Shown in pieces: positions 1-8,086 of a stretch of DNA of 64,000 nt. A program made the translations under genes and the position numbers. This DNA is from Pandoraea faecigallinarum (GTDB lineage Bacteria > Pseudomonadota > Gammaproteobacteria > Burkholderiales > Burkholderiaceae). The stretch lies in contig NZ_CP011807.3 in the NCBI RefSeq assembly GCF_001029105.3, forward strand, positions 4,092,001 through 4,156,000, written 5' to 3'. Each line of letters opens with the position of its first letter. Position 1 is the stretch's first letter. The notes below the pieces were generated by a model. It worked only from the letters and a program-made list of their open reading frames with translations, had not been told where the DNA came from and ran no database searches.

Positions 1-619
1 GGTACGACGTGCCCAACGGCCCCGAAACGCGCACTACGTCCCCCACTTTGAGTTGCTCGTCGACGTACCCGGTCACCGCGCCGCCTGGCACGCGCCGAAT
101 GTGGAATTCGAGCGTGCCGTCGGCATCGATGCCAGCCATCGAATACGGACGAATGTGAGCGGGCGTGAATTGCAGCGTGGCGTATTGCCCGGGCGAGAAG
201 TTCAGCGGCTTGGCCGGCTTGAGGACCAGACGCTTGATGTCGTGTGTGAGCGGTTCGATGGCCAGCACCGTCGCCTTGAGGATCCTCGCGGGATGCACGA
301 CGACTTCGTCCACTTCCGGTATCTCGATTTCGCAATCGCCGTGCACGCTCGACTGACAGGCAAGCACGTAACGAGCCTCGGGCGCGGCGTCTGCCGCCGT
401 GGCCGTATCCGTTCCCGTGGCTCCGACGTCGTGATGCCGGTATTCGCTCCCTTCAGCCTCGCGCACGTCGCCGGACACGACCCGGCAACGGCACGTGCCG
501 CAACGTCCGGACACGCAACTGTACGACACCGGGATCTGCCGGTCTGTCAGCGCCTTGAGCAGGTTGTCGCCGGGCGCAACGTCGAAGCGCGCGCCGAGCG
601 GTTGCACGTGAACTTGCAT
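1..619 (-). CDS. NagAa-type oxygenase ferredoxin reductase (2Fe-2S + FAD), partial at window edge
   Basis: Reading the minus strand from the ATG at 617-619 gives an open frame of 206 codons that runs off the left edge. The N-terminus is a plant-type [2Fe-2S] ferredoxin domain with SYSCVSGRCGTC and a fourth Cys in YVLACQ near residue 88. It is followed by the start of an FAD-binding reductase domain with RPYSMAG and GPLGTSY. This order and several phrases (VVHPARI, SPGQYAT) match the electron-transfer reductases of naphthalene dioxygenase/salicylate 5-hydroxylase (NagAa/NahAa family), which pass electrons from NAD(P)H to a Rieske oxygenase. The NAD-binding half lies outside the window. A roughly 30-residue stretch rich in Ala, Thr and Asp separates the third and fourth cluster Cys, longer than I remember for NagAa. 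It is divergent from a NahR-like regulator. The exact substrate pathway is unproven. Confidence 0.82.
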   Translation of the reverse strand, partial: MQVHVQPLGARFDVAPGDNLLKALTDRQIPVSYSCVSGRCGTCRCRVVSGDVREAEGSEYRHHDVGATGTDTATAADAAPEARYVLACQSSVHGDCEIEIPEVDEVVVHPARILKATVLAIEPLTHDIKRLVLKPAKPLNFSPGQYATLQFTPAHIRPYSMAGIDADGTLEFHIRRVPGGAVTGYVDEQLKVGDVVRVSGPLGTSY

Positions 620-706
620 GGGGGATTGTCTCCGTTGTGCCAGTGCATTCGACGCACCGCGCATGGCGTTAAGACGCCGTTTGCAAGCAGGATCGCGCAA
701 CGATCG

Positions 707-734
707 ATATAAACCAATAGAATCTCGTTTATAT
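707..734. promoter_or_regulatory. Inverted repeat ATATAAAC-N12-GTTTATAT, candidate LysR operator
   Basis: A perfect 8-bp inverted repeat with a 12-bp spacer lies about 90 bp upstream of the reductase start and 75 bp upstream of the LysR start, in an AT-rich patch of an otherwise GC-rich gap. Position and symmetry fit an operator shared by the divergent pair. Binding by the LysR protein is inference, and the repeat is not an exact T-N11-A box. Confidence 0.45.
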
Positions 735-808
735 GCCCCATAAATTTCAGTGATTTTTCCCGGCTGGCGGCACATGTCCGTGCACGCCGGCCACGCGCCG
801 GATTCGCC

Positions 809-1756
809 ATGGACTTACACGCCGTCGATCTCAACCTGCTGGTCGTCTTCCACCATCTGTACAACGCAAGACGCGTATCGCGTGTCGCCGAAACGCTGGG
901 CGTTACGCAGCCGGCCGTGAGCAACGCGTTGGCTCGCCTGCGCAAAGTCTTCAACGACGAGTTGTTTATCCGCACCTCGCGGGGGATGTTGCCAACGCCG
1001 ATGGCGATCGAACTGGCCGAACCGGTGGCCGCGGCGCTCGATGCGCTGCACGGCGTATTCAATCGGGAACTGGCGTTCGATCCGGCAACGAGTCAGCGCG
1101 CGTTCGAGATCGCCATGACGGACATCGGGGAAGTGCACTTCCTGCCGAAACTGATGCACGCGCTCGGCGAGCGTGCACCGGGCATCACGATCAGCACCGT
1201 GCGCAATACGGCGATCAACCTGCGCGAAGCGATGGCCTCGGGGCAAGTCGATCTCGCGGTCGGCCACTTGCCGGATCTCACGGCGGAGTTCTTTCAGCGG
1301 CGTCTGTTTCGGCAGAAATATGTGTGCATGTTCCGCCCGGGGCATCCTCTCGATCGCGCCGCCAGGGCAACCCGGTCCGCGAAGTCCGGCCCCTCGAAGG
1401 CGACATCGGTCACGCGCGAGGACTTCGAGCGCTCGGAGCAAGTGATGGTGGTCGCGGCGGGCACCGGCCACGGACAGGTGGACGAGTTCATGGCCCGCGC
1501 CCATGTGCAACGCAACATTCGGTTACGGGTGCCGCATTTCGTCGCGCTGGCCGACATCCTCCATGCGACGGATCTCATTGCGACGGTGACCGAGAAGTTC
1601 GCGCAACGCAGCGCACAGCACTTCGGCTTGCGCTACGTCGACCATCCCATCGATATCCCCGACGTTCAGATCAATCTGTTCTGGCATGCGAGATATCACC
1701 GCGAACCGGGCAGCCAGTGGATCCGCTCGCTGTTGTTCGACTTGTTCTCGGAGTGA
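809..1756 (+). CDS. LysR-family regulator, NahR/NagR-like
   Basis: This 315-residue LysR regulator has an N-terminal winged helix-turn-helix at about residues 5-65 (DLNLLVVFHHLY, TQPAVSNALARLRK) and a C-terminal effector domain. Phrases such as ELFIRTSRGMLPTP and FQRRLFRQKYVCMFRPGHP resemble the NahR/NagR/LinR/DntR branch, whose members respond to salicylate or related aromatics. It is divergent from a NagAa-type reductase, the arrangement seen in nag-type salicylate or naphthalene clusters, so it probably activates that operon. The start at the ATG before DLHAVDLNLL matches the family N-terminus. The effector identity cannot be read from sequence. Confidence 0.85.
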   Translation: MDLHAVDLNLLVVFHHLYNARRVSRVAETLGVTQPAVSNALARLRKVFNDELFIRTSRGMLPTPMAIELAEPVAAALDALHGVFNRELAFDPATSQRAFEIAMTDIGEVHFLPKLMHALGERAPGITISTVRNTAINLREAMASGQVDLAVGHLPDLTAEFFQRRLFRQKYVCMFRPGHPLDRAARATRSAKSGPSKATSVTREDFERSEQVMVVAAGTGHGQVDEFMARAHVQRNIRLRVPHFVALADILHATDLIATVTEKFAQRSAQHFGLRYVDHPIDIPDVQINLFWHARYHREPGSQWIRSLLFDLFSE

Positions 1757-1808
1757 CGCGTGCGCCTTGAACGCGGTCCGTGTTACCCATCGGCGACGAT
1801 CACGCGAC

Positions 1809-2549
1809 TCATGCGCTGAAACCGCCGTCGATGGTCAGGCTGGCGCCCGTGACGAAGCCCGCCTCCTCGCTGGCAACGTACGCGACCATGCCCGCGATCT
1901 CTTCCGGACGGGCATGGCGCCGCAGCGCCATCACGTCATGCATCCCGCCGGCGAATTCGCCCGAGGCCGGATTCATGTCCGTGTCCGTCGGCCCCGGTTG
2001 CACGTTGTTCACGGTGATGCCGCGCGGCCCCAGATCGCGGGCCATTCCCTTGACAAGGCCGACCAGCGCCGACTTGGTCATGGCGTACGTCGCGAGATCG
2101 GGGAACGGGATGCGCTCTGCGTTGCACGACCCAATGTTGATGATCCGGCCGCCCTCGCCCATATGCGCGAGCGCCGCCTTCGACGCCACGAAAACGGCGC
2201 GCACGTTGATGTCGAGCAACTGGTCGAACGTTTCCAGCGGCACGTCCGCGATATTCCCCATCGAGAAAACGCCAGCGTTGTTCACCAGAATGTCGATCTT
2301 GCCCAGTTGACGGGCGGCGTCGTTCACGGCGCGGGTCAGCGCCTGCGCGTCGGCGACATCCACCTGCAATGCCACGGCCTGGGCGCCGGCATTGCGAATG
2401 CGCGTGACGAGCGTCTGCGCGGCCGCTTCCGACCCGTGGTAAGTGAACGCGACCGCCGCGCCCTCGTCCGCCAGACGCTGCACGACCGCCGCGCCGATAC
2501 CGCGCGAGCCGCCCGTCACGAATGCCACCTTGCCTTGAAATTTCGCCAT
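1809..2549 (-). CDS. SDR-family oxidoreductase (FabG-like)
   Basis: This classical short-chain dehydrogenase/reductase has 246 residues. The cofactor motif TGGSRGIG lies near residues 12-19, NNAG near 89-92, the catalytic Ser in INIGSCNAE near 138, and the YxxxK pair in TYAMTKSA near 152-156. The C-terminal segment ITVNNVQPGPTDTDM and the end TIDGGFSA are typical of FabG-like enzymes. It reduces or oxidises a carbonyl/alcohol with NAD(P)H; the substrate is unknown, and it stands alone rather than in a fatty-acid operon. It is divergent from a LysR regulator 112 bp away, an arrangement in which the regulator commonly controls the enzyme. Confidence 0.88.
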   Translation of the reverse strand: MAKFQGKVAFVTGGSRGIGAAVVQRLADEGAAVAFTYHGSEAAAQTLVTRIRNAGAQAVALQVDVADAQALTRAVNDAARQLGKIDILVNNAGVFSMGNIADVPLETFDQLLDINVRAVFVASKAALAHMGEGGRIINIGSCNAERIPFPDLATYAMTKSALVGLVKGMARDLGPRGITVNNVQPGPTDTDMNPASGEFAGGMHDVMALRRHARPEEIAGMVAYVASEEAGFVTGASLTIDGGFSA

Positions 2550-2573
2550 GATCTTGCTCCGCTGAGTTAGTGA

Positions 2574-2639
2574 GAAAGTGAATGCAGTATCGGCGTTGAA
2601 TTACATCGCCACTAGACCATAATGGAGATCATCACTTTC
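2574..2639. promoter_or_regulatory. Separated inverted repeat GAAAGTGA...TCACTTTC in SDR/LysR gap
   Basis: GAAAGTGA at 2574-2581 and its exact complement TCACTTTC at 2632-2639 flank 50 bp between the divergent SDR and LysR genes, covering both likely promoters. Paired sites about 58 bp apart centre to centre could hold a LysR tetramer across the control region. This is inferred from symmetry and position only. Confidence 0.3.
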
Positions 2640-2661
2640 AACCAATTGGAACAGGTTTGCC

Positions 2662-3606
2662 ATGGAGGCGTTGCATTTGATCGAGTCGTTCGTTCTGAGC
2701 GCACGCGCGGGAAGTTTCTCGGCCGCCGCCCGCCGGCTGGGCATCACGCCCGCAGCGGTGAGCAAGAATGTGGCGCGCCTCGAAGCGCAGCTCGGCCTGC
2801 GACTGTTTCATCGGAGTACGCGCAGCCTTACGTTGACCGCAGGCGGCGAGCGTTTTCTGCTCGACGTGGACGGGCCGTTTGCTGCATTGACCGATGCTTT
2901 TTCCCGCGCCGCAGAACGCGAGAATGCGCCGTCCGGCACGCTGAAGGTGAGCATGGCGCATTCGTTCGGGCGTCAGTATCTTTTGCCGATGCTGGGGAGC
3001 TTTCTGTCGCGTTATCCGGACATCGTGCCCGACTGGCGATTCGATAACCGGAGTGTCGACGTGGTGGGCGAAGGGTTCGATGCAGCGATTGGCGGCGGCA
3101 TCGAACTCACGCAAGGCGTGATTGCGCGGCGGCTTGCGCCGACGTACGCCGTCATGTGCGCGTCGGCCGGTTATATGGCGGGGCGCAAGATGCCGACGCA
3201 CCCCGCGGAACTCGCCTCCCTCGACGCCGTAATGCGACGCTCCGGCATGTCGGGACGCTTACGTGCCTGGAACCTGTGCAATGTGGCGGGAGAACGGGTA
3301 AACGTCGAGGCGCGAACCCGCATGATCTTCGACGACCCGGAAGCGATGGCCCACGCCGTCGCACTCGGTTACGGCGTTGCGCTGTTGCCGATGCCCCACG
3401 CCGCGCCGTTGCTCGCCAACGGGCGCATTCAACGCCTGCTGCCCGGCTGGTTCGACGAATATGGCGGCGTCTTCATCTACTACCCGAACAAGAAGCAGTT
3501 GCCGCTGCGCACACGGGTGTTCGTCGAACATATCGCACAATCGTTCGAGCAACAGCGGCTCGCCGCGCGTTTCGACTGGCGGTGGGATGTCGCCGGCGGT
3601 GCGTAA
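2662..3606 (+). CDS. LysR-family transcriptional regulator
   Basis: This 314-residue LysR-type regulator opens with a winged helix-turn-helix (LIESFVLSARAGSFSAAARR and TPAAVSKNVARLEAQLGLRLFHR) followed by a periplasmic-binding-protein-like effector domain. It belongs to the large CrgA/DsdC-like group with the TRSLTLTAGGERF linker. It is divergent from the FabG-like SDR gene, which is its most likely target, and autoregulation is usual in this family. The inducer is not predictable. The start is the ATG before EALHLIESF, in line with the family N-terminus. Confidence 0.87.
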   Translation: MEALHLIESFVLSARAGSFSAAARRLGITPAAVSKNVARLEAQLGLRLFHRSTRSLTLTAGGERFLLDVDGPFAALTDAFSRAAERENAPSGTLKVSMAHSFGRQYLLPMLGSFLSRYPDIVPDWRFDNRSVDVVGEGFDAAIGGGIELTQGVIARRLAPTYAVMCASAGYMAGRKMPTHPAELASLDAVMRRSGMSGRLRAWNLCNVAGERVNVEARTRMIFDDPEAMAHAVALGYGVALLPMPHAAPLLANGRIQRLLPGWFDEYGGVFIYYPNKKQLPLRTRVFVEHIAQSFEQQRLAARFDWRWDVAGGA

Positions 3607-3645
3607 CGGCACGAGACAGGCGTGCCACGGCTTACGGATTGCCGG

Positions 3646-4005
3646 TTATCGATGCGCGAGGATGTTGATCAGACGACCGAGCGGGTCGCGTACGTAGAAT
3701 CGCCGGACTCCCCACGGCTCGTCGGCGGGCCCGTATTCGATGGCGACGCCCGCGTCGCGCATGCGCGACAGCGCCTCGTCGACGTCATCCACTTCGACGG
3801 ACAAATCCGGCACGGGTGTACCGCTGCCGCCTTCGGTCGCCACACTCATCTGCACGGTCATCCTGGCCGCATTGCCGTATGTCGCGATCCAGCCGTGGTC
3901 CATCAGCAAATCGAGCCCCAACAAATCGCCGTAGAACCGCTTCGCCGCTTGCATGGCTTGCGGCGCCGGTACGGCCAAATTCGCGACAATCCGGTTGACC
4001 TTCAT
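3646..4005 (-). CDS. VOC-superfamily (glyoxalase/bleomycin-resistance-like) protein
   Basis: This 119-residue single-domain protein has the vicinal-oxygen-chelate fold pattern: an N-terminal beta strand with NLAVPAPQAMQAAKRFYGDLLGLDLL, a central VDDVDEALSRMRDAGV repeat, and the C-terminal RRFYVRDPLGRLINIL strand with its DP-G-N/I signature. Family members bind a metal and act on, or sequester, small substrates. The motifs here are not specific enough to choose glyoxalase, dioxygenase or resistance protein. It stands alone, convergent with the LysR gene upstream. Confidence 0.8.
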   Translation of the reverse strand: MKVNRIVANLAVPAPQAMQAAKRFYGDLLGLDLLMDHGWIATYGNAARMTVQMSVATEGGSGTPVPDLSVEVDDVDEALSRMRDAGVAIEYGPADEPWGVRRFYVRDPLGRLINILAHR

Positions 4006-4205
4006 CTTCTTCCCTTATGCAAGTGACGCAGATAACGTTTCCGACGCGGTGCTCGGGACGCCGAACGACATCAAGAGCCTAGCATGTGATGTCCGTTCCT
4101 TGCGTTGTTCACGTCCGTGCACTGTAATGAAAGCGTCTTGCCGGTGCTGCGACGGGGAGGAGACCCCCTCTGGCGCCGGTTGTCCAGGGGGGTGGGAGAT
4201 CCGTT

Positions 4206-4634
4206 ATGGATACCACCGGAGTCGCATGGCGCGCGGCGCTCTTCGCCGTTTGCATGCTCGGCGCGAGCACGGCAGGCGCTAGCCCGCCGTTCCCGCCGGA
4301 TACCATCGAGGTCGAGGCCGCCGTCGGCCAGAAGGTGCCGATCTGGGAGCAAAGCAACTACAGCGTGTTGTGCCGCGACCTCGGCACACCGACGTTCGAG
4401 CTCGATTCGAAGCCGGCGCTGGGCGAAGTCACACCCGAATGGATCACTTACACGGTGCCGGTCGGGCAGCGCTGCGAGCAGATGAAGTTCTCGGGAATGA
4501 TCGTCTGGTATCAGGCGGGCTCCACGCCGGGCACCGACGAGGTCGTGTGGACCGTCGGCTTCCCGCGTGAATTCGGCAGTCGCACACCGGGCTCCGGCGA
4601 ACATCGCGTGACGACGAAGATTGTCATTCGCTAG
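4206..4634 (+). CDS. Secreted protein of unknown function
   Basis: This is a 142-residue protein I do not recognise. Residues 1-26 look like a Sec signal peptide (hydrophobic AALFAVCMLGAS, then a TAGA-SPP cleavage-like site), so it is probably periplasmic. The mature part is mostly polar with predicted beta content and has two cysteines (in VLCRDLG and GQRCEQM) that could form a disulfide. A GGGAG Shine-Dalgarno 8 nt before the ATG supports the start. The gene ends 6 bp before the convergent icd stop. A C-rich/G-rich inverted repeat (ACCCCCT...AGGGGGGT) lies just upstream of the ribosome-binding site. Confidence 0.7.
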   Translation: MDTTGVAWRAALFAVCMLGASTAGASPPFPPDTIEVEAAVGQKVPIWEQSNYSVLCRDLGTPTFELDSKPALGEVTPEWITYTVPVGQRCEQMKFSGMIVWYQAGSTPGTDEVVWTVGFPREFGSRTPGSGEHRVTTKIVIR

Positions 4635-4640
4635 CGGGCG

Positions 4641-5894
4641 TCACATATTTTCGATCATCACGTCGCCGAAGCCCGAGCACGACACTTGCGTCGCGCCCTC
4701 CATCAGGCGGGCAAAGTCGTATGTCACCTTTTTCGACAGAATCGATTTTTCCATCGACGCGATGATCCGGTCCGCCGCCTCGGTCCATCCCATGTGGCGC
4801 AGCATCATCTCTGCCGACAGAATTTCCGAACCGGGATTCACGTAGTCCTTGCCGGCATATTTTGACGCCGTACCGTGCGTGGCTTCGAACATCGCCACCG
4901 AGTCGGACAGATTCGCACCCGGCGCAATGCCGATGCCGCCGACCTGTGCGGCCAGTGCATCGGAGATGTAGTCGCCGTTGAGGTTCAACGTGGCGATCAC
5001 GTCGTATTCGGCCGGACGCAGCAATATCTGCTGCAAGAAAGCGTCGGCGATCGAATCCTTGATGGTGATTTCCTTGCCCGTCTTCGGGTTCTTCACCTTG
5101 CACCACGGACCGCCGTCGATCTCGGTCGCCGCGAACTCCTTCTTCGCGAGTTCGTAACCCCAGTCGCGAAACGCGCCTTCGGTGAACTTCATGATGTTGC
5201 CCTTGTGCACCAGCGTAACCGTGTCGCGGTTGTTGTCGATCGCGTACTGAATCGCCTTGCGCACCAGCCGCTGCGTGCCTTCGCGCGACACCGGCTTCAC
5301 ACCGATGCCCGACGTTTTCGGGAAACGAATCTTGCTCACCCCCATTTCGTTTTGCAGGAACGCAATCAGTTTCTTCGCGCCTTCGGACTCGGCTTCCCAT
5401 TCGATCCCGGCGTAGATGTCCTCCGAGTTCTCGCGGAAGATCACCATGTTGATCTTTTCCGGCTGACGCACGGGTGAGGGCACGCCCTTGAAGTACTGCA
5501 CCGGACGCAGGCACACGTACAGATCGAGTTGCTGACGCAAGGCCACGTTGAGCGAGCGGATGCCGCCGCCCACCGGCGTGGTCAGCGGCCCTTTGATCGA
5601 GATGACGTAGTCTTTGACGACCTGGAGCGTTTCATCGGGCAGCCATACGTCCGGGCCGTAGACGCGTGTCGACTTCTCGCCCGCATAGATTTCCATCCAG
5701 CTGATCTTGCGCTTGCCGCCATAGGCCTTTTCCACTGCCGCGTCGACGACCTTGAGCATCACCGGCGTAATGTCCACGCCCGTGCCGTCACCTTCGATGT
5801 ACGGAATGATCGGATTGTCCGGCACGTTCAGTGAAAAATCCTTGTTGACGGTAATCTTCTCGCCTGCCGGGACCGTGATGTGCTGATACGACAT
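4641..5894 (-). CDS. icd: Isocitrate dehydrogenase (NADP+)
   Basis: This 417-residue enzyme oxidatively decarboxylates isocitrate to 2-oxoglutarate in the TCA cycle. The E. coli-type features are clear: [13 protein letters not shown] near the N-terminus, [19 protein letters not shown] containing the substrate Ser that AceK phosphorylates in relatives, [26 protein letters not shown] and [12 protein letters not shown]. Length is normal for the homodimeric Icd family. Cofactor choice for NADP follows from the family; I did not test residues individually. An 18-bp palindrome (6048-6065) lies 154 bp upstream of the start and is a likely regulatory site. Confidence 0.96.
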   Translation of the reverse strand: MSYQHITVPAGEKITVNKDFSLNVPDNPIIPYIEGDGTGVDITPVMLKVVDAAVEKAYGGKRKISWMEIYAGEKSTRVYGPDVWLPDETLQVVKDYVISIKGPLTTPVGGGIRSLNVALRQQLDLYVCLRPVQYFKGVPSPVRQPEKINMVIFRENSEDIYAGIEWEAESEGAKKLIAFLQNEMGVSKIRFPKTSGIGVKPVSREGTQRLVRKAIQYAIDNNRDTVTLVHKGNIMKFTEGAFRDWGYELAKKEFAATEIDGGPWCKVKNPKTGKEITIKDSIADAFLQQILLRPAEYDVIATLNLNGDYISDALAAQVGGIGIAPGANLSDSVAMFEATHGTASKYAGKDYVNPGSEILSAEMMLRHMGWTEAADRIIASMEKSILSKKVTYDFARLMEGATQVSCSGFGDVMIENM

Positions 5895-6047
5895 GGTGGG
5901 GCTCCAATGGGTAGATCAGAGGGTGTGCATCGGATCGCTTGAGTCGACGGGCTCAAGCCGGACAGCGTTGAGCGTTCGGGAGTTGCCGCTCTGCACAGCG
6001 CAGCCCTATTGTAGTCATTGCATCCTGAACCCGGTGTGACATCGATC

Positions 6048-6065
6048 ATGTCTTATATAAGACAT
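6048..6065. promoter_or_regulatory. 18-bp perfect palindrome ATGTCTTATATAAGACAT, probable operator
   Basis: This perfect palindrome sits between icd (minus) and the pseudouridine synthase gene (plus). Its core TCTTATATAAGA recurs exactly at 21265-21276. A symmetric AT-rich site of this length fits a dimeric repressor, for example of the GntR or MarR type, but the protein is not identifiable from the window. Regulation of icd is the simplest reading. Confidence 0.55.
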
Positions 6066-6126
6066 AAGACTGAGATTTCCGATTATGCATTAACATGTCG
6101 GCGCTGAACAGATTCCCTCGCCCGGT

Positions 6127-6717
6127 ATGACACTTCTCGCACTCAACAAACCCTTCGGTACGATCTGCCAGTTTTCGCCGCATCCGACGCGTCCCACGCT
6201 TGCCGGGTGCATCGATCTGCCCGGCGTCTATCCGGCGGGAAGACTCGACGCCGACAGCGAAGGGCTGTTGCTGCTCACCGACGACGGGCGCCTTCAGGCG
6301 CGCATCGCGGAGCCGGAGCGCAAGCTGCCCAAGACCTATTGGGCGCAGGTCGAGGGCGAGTACGACGAAGCGGCGCTCGTGCGTCTGCGTGCCGGACTCG
6401 ACCTTGGCGATTTCGTCACGCTGCCGTGCGAAGCGCGCGCCATCCCCGAACCGGAAACGCTGTGGCCCCGAAACCCGCCGATCCGCTATCGCGCCGCCAT
6501 TCCGACGCATTGGCTCGAAATCAGGCTCGTCGAAGGCAAAAACCGTCAGGTCAGGCGCATGACGGCGGCCGTGGGTAAACCGACCCTGCGGCTCGTACGC
6601 GTGGCCATCGGACCGATCGACGTCTTTGCATTGAACCTCGCGCCCGCACAGTGGTGCGAACTACCGCAACAAATACTTACACTTTCCGGTCAACGCGACC
6701 GTCGCTCACCTCGTTGA
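6127..6717 (+). CDS. rluE: 23S rRNA pseudouridine synthase, RluE type
   Basis: This 196-residue RsuA/RluB/E/F-family enzyme isomerises a uridine in 23S rRNA (U2457 for E. coli RluE). It begins directly with the catalytic domain ([16 protein letters not shown]), lacks the N-terminal S4 domain of RsuA/RluB, and has the catalytic Asp in [20 protein letters not shown] near residue 41. The motif [19 protein letters not shown] near 139-157 is the family's RNA-binding/active-site signature. Missing S4 and short length point to RluE rather than RluB or RluF. It is divergent from icd. Confidence 0.9.
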   Translation: MTLLALNKPFGTICQFSPHPTRPTLAGCIDLPGVYPAGRLDADSEGLLLLTDDGRLQARIAEPERKLPKTYWAQVEGEYDEAALVRLRAGLDLGDFVTLPCEARAIPEPETLWPRNPPIRYRAAIPTHWLEIRLVEGKNRQVRRMTAAVGKPTLRLVRVAIGPIDVFALNLAPAQWCELPQQILTLSGQRDRRSPR

Positions 6718-6769
6718 GGGAACAGGTGCGCATCATACGCACCGCTAACTGAAACGAGGAAACCAAGTC

Positions 6770-7012
6770 ATGAACAAACTGCTGCTCGCACTGACCGCCG
6801 GCCTGATCGTGTCCGGTGCCGCGATGGCCCAAAATTCGGCGCCGGCAACCGCGCCTGTCGCACCGGCAGCGCCCGCGGCGGCAGCGCCTGCTACGGCGGC
6901 ACCGGCCGCGGACCATGCCGCACCGGCGAAGAAGACCACCAAGCAAAAGAAGCATCATCACAAGAAGACCGGCAAGAAGGTCAGCCAGCCCCCGGTCGGT
7001 AACAAGCCGTAA
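6770..7012 (+). CDS. Small secreted Ala/Pro-rich protein with Lys/His-rich tail (paralogue 1)
   Basis: This 80-residue protein starts with a clear Sec signal peptide (MNKLLLALTAGLIVSGAAMA, cleavage after AMA). The mature part is an Ala/Pro/Thr low-complexity stretch followed by a strongly basic tail (AKKTTKQKKHHHKKTGKK). The neighbour at 7140 has the same architecture, so the two are probably a tandem duplication. Function is unknown; the composition resembles histone H1-like or cell-surface-binding polycations. An AACGAGGAAACC ribosome-binding region precedes the ATG. Confidence 0.72.
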   Translation: MNKLLLALTAGLIVSGAAMAQNSAPATAPVAPAAPAAAAPATAAPAADHAAPAKKTTKQKKHHHKKTGKKVSQPPVGNKP

Positions 7013-7139
7013 TACTTGCCGTCGTAAAAAATCCGCGCGCGGGTTGTCAACCGATGTCCTGACCGGACGTTAAAGGAGATGACTCACTTCGCGGGTCAAC
7101 GAGTAAACAACCCAACATCGAGCTTCAACGAGGAATCTC

Positions 7140-7349
7140 ATGAAAAAACTGATCGCTGCCCTGGTCGCTGGCCTGTTCGCAACTGGCGTGTTCGCCCAAG
7201 CTTCGGCTCCGGCCGCTGACGCCGCTGCCGCTCCGGCCGCCGCAAGCAAGCCGGCTGCAAAGAAGAAGTCGTCGCACAAGAAGTCGTCGCACAAGAAGTC
7301 GGCAAAGAAGGCCGCTGCTGCTGAAGCTCCGGCTGCTGCAAGCAAGTAA
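7140..7349 (+). CDS. Small secreted Ala/Lys-rich protein (paralogue 2)
   Basis: This 69-residue protein has a signal peptide (MKKLIAALVAGLFATGVFA-QAS) and a mature part made of Ala/Pro followed by repeated KKSSHKK units (three copies of a KKSSH/KKSA-like motif) and an Ala-rich end. Codon use is restricted, with many GCT/GCC, AAG and TCG codons, as in highly expressed genes. The CAACGAGGAATCTC leader matches the one before the upstream paralogue. A strong terminator at 7392-7421 ends the unit. Role unknown; I infer a periplasmic or secreted cationic protein. Confidence 0.72.
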   Translation: MKKLIAALVAGLFATGVFAQASAPAADAAAAPAAASKPAAKKKSSHKKSSHKKSAKKAAAAEAPAAASK

Positions 7350-7391
7350 GTACCGCCTCGCGCAGCCCGCCTGCGCAACGGACGGTAACAG

Positions 7392-7421
7392 GCAGGTTGC
7401 GCGTGCAACCTGCTTTTTTTT
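7392..7421 (+). terminator. Rho-independent terminator after the small secreted protein genes
   Basis: A perfect 9-bp stem (GCAGGTTGC / GCAACCTGC) with a GCGT loop is followed by eight T. It closes the 6770-7349 pair. Confidence 0.9.
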
Positions 7422-7551
7422 CGCCTGGCGGCTACAATGACCCGCGACCTGTCGGACCGCAGTCGACCTTGTTTGCGCGACGCTTCGATGCCCCGCGAAC
7501 GCATTCCGACCGCTTCCCCGACGTTCGCCCCAATCTTCCCAGGAGTCGTTC

Positions 7552-8031
7552 GTGATCCGGATTTCACATCAGTTGGCCGCGCTCGCCGCCAGCGCCGCGT
7601 TTGCCAGTCTCGCCGCCGTCATGGCTCTCGCCCCGGTCAGGGCCGCGGCGCAGATCAAGCAGCCCGGCGAATTCCCGACCGTGCAGCTGTCGGCCGGCAT
7701 GTATCTCATCAAGGCCGAAGTCGCCGCGAACGAGAAGGACCGCGAACAGGGGCTGATGTATCGCAAGAGCATGCCCGCCAATGCCGGCATGCTCTTCGTA
7801 TTCGATCAGAGCGCCGGGCACTGCTTCTGGATGAAGAACACCGATTTGCCGTTATCCATTGCGTTCCTCGCCGACGACGGCACGATCGTCAACATCGAAG
7901 ACATGGCGCCGCAGACCGAAGACAACCACTGCCCGCGTGCCGCGGTGCGATACGCCCTCGAAATGAATCAGGGCTGGTTCAAGAGCAAGAACATCAAGGC
8001 GGGGTCGAAGATATCCGGCCTGCCGCGCTGA
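7552..8031 (+). CDS. DUF192 family secreted protein
   Basis: This 159-residue protein starts with GTG, preceded by AGGAG 7 nt upstream. Residues 1-33 form a signal peptide (hydrophobic Ala/Leu run ending AAAQ). The rest is a DUF192 domain: an N-terminal strand, then DREQGLMYRKSMPANAGMLFVFD, HCFWMKNTDLPLSIAFLADDG and EMNQGWFKSKNIKAGSKI. The family is widespread, small and periplasmic, with no established biochemical function that I can cite. It stands alone between the terminator and a convergent HD-GYP gene. Confidence 0.88.
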   Translation: MIRISHQLAALAASAAFASLAAVMALAPVRAAAQIKQPGEFPTVQLSAGMYLIKAEVAANEKDREQGLMYRKSMPANAGMLFVFDQSAGHCFWMKNTDLPLSIAFLADDGTIVNIEDMAPQTEDNHCPRAAVRYALEMNQGWFKSKNIKAGSKISGLPR

Positions 8032-8086
8032 TTCGACGCCCGGCAGCCGAAGCGGCGCTCGATCGATCCGGCAACACCGGCGAGAT

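Noticed and set aside
53..712. 219-codon plus-strand open frame at the left edge
   Set aside because: The minus strand of the same region encodes a ferredoxin/FAD reductase with a complete Fe-S motif; the plus frame is its shadow.
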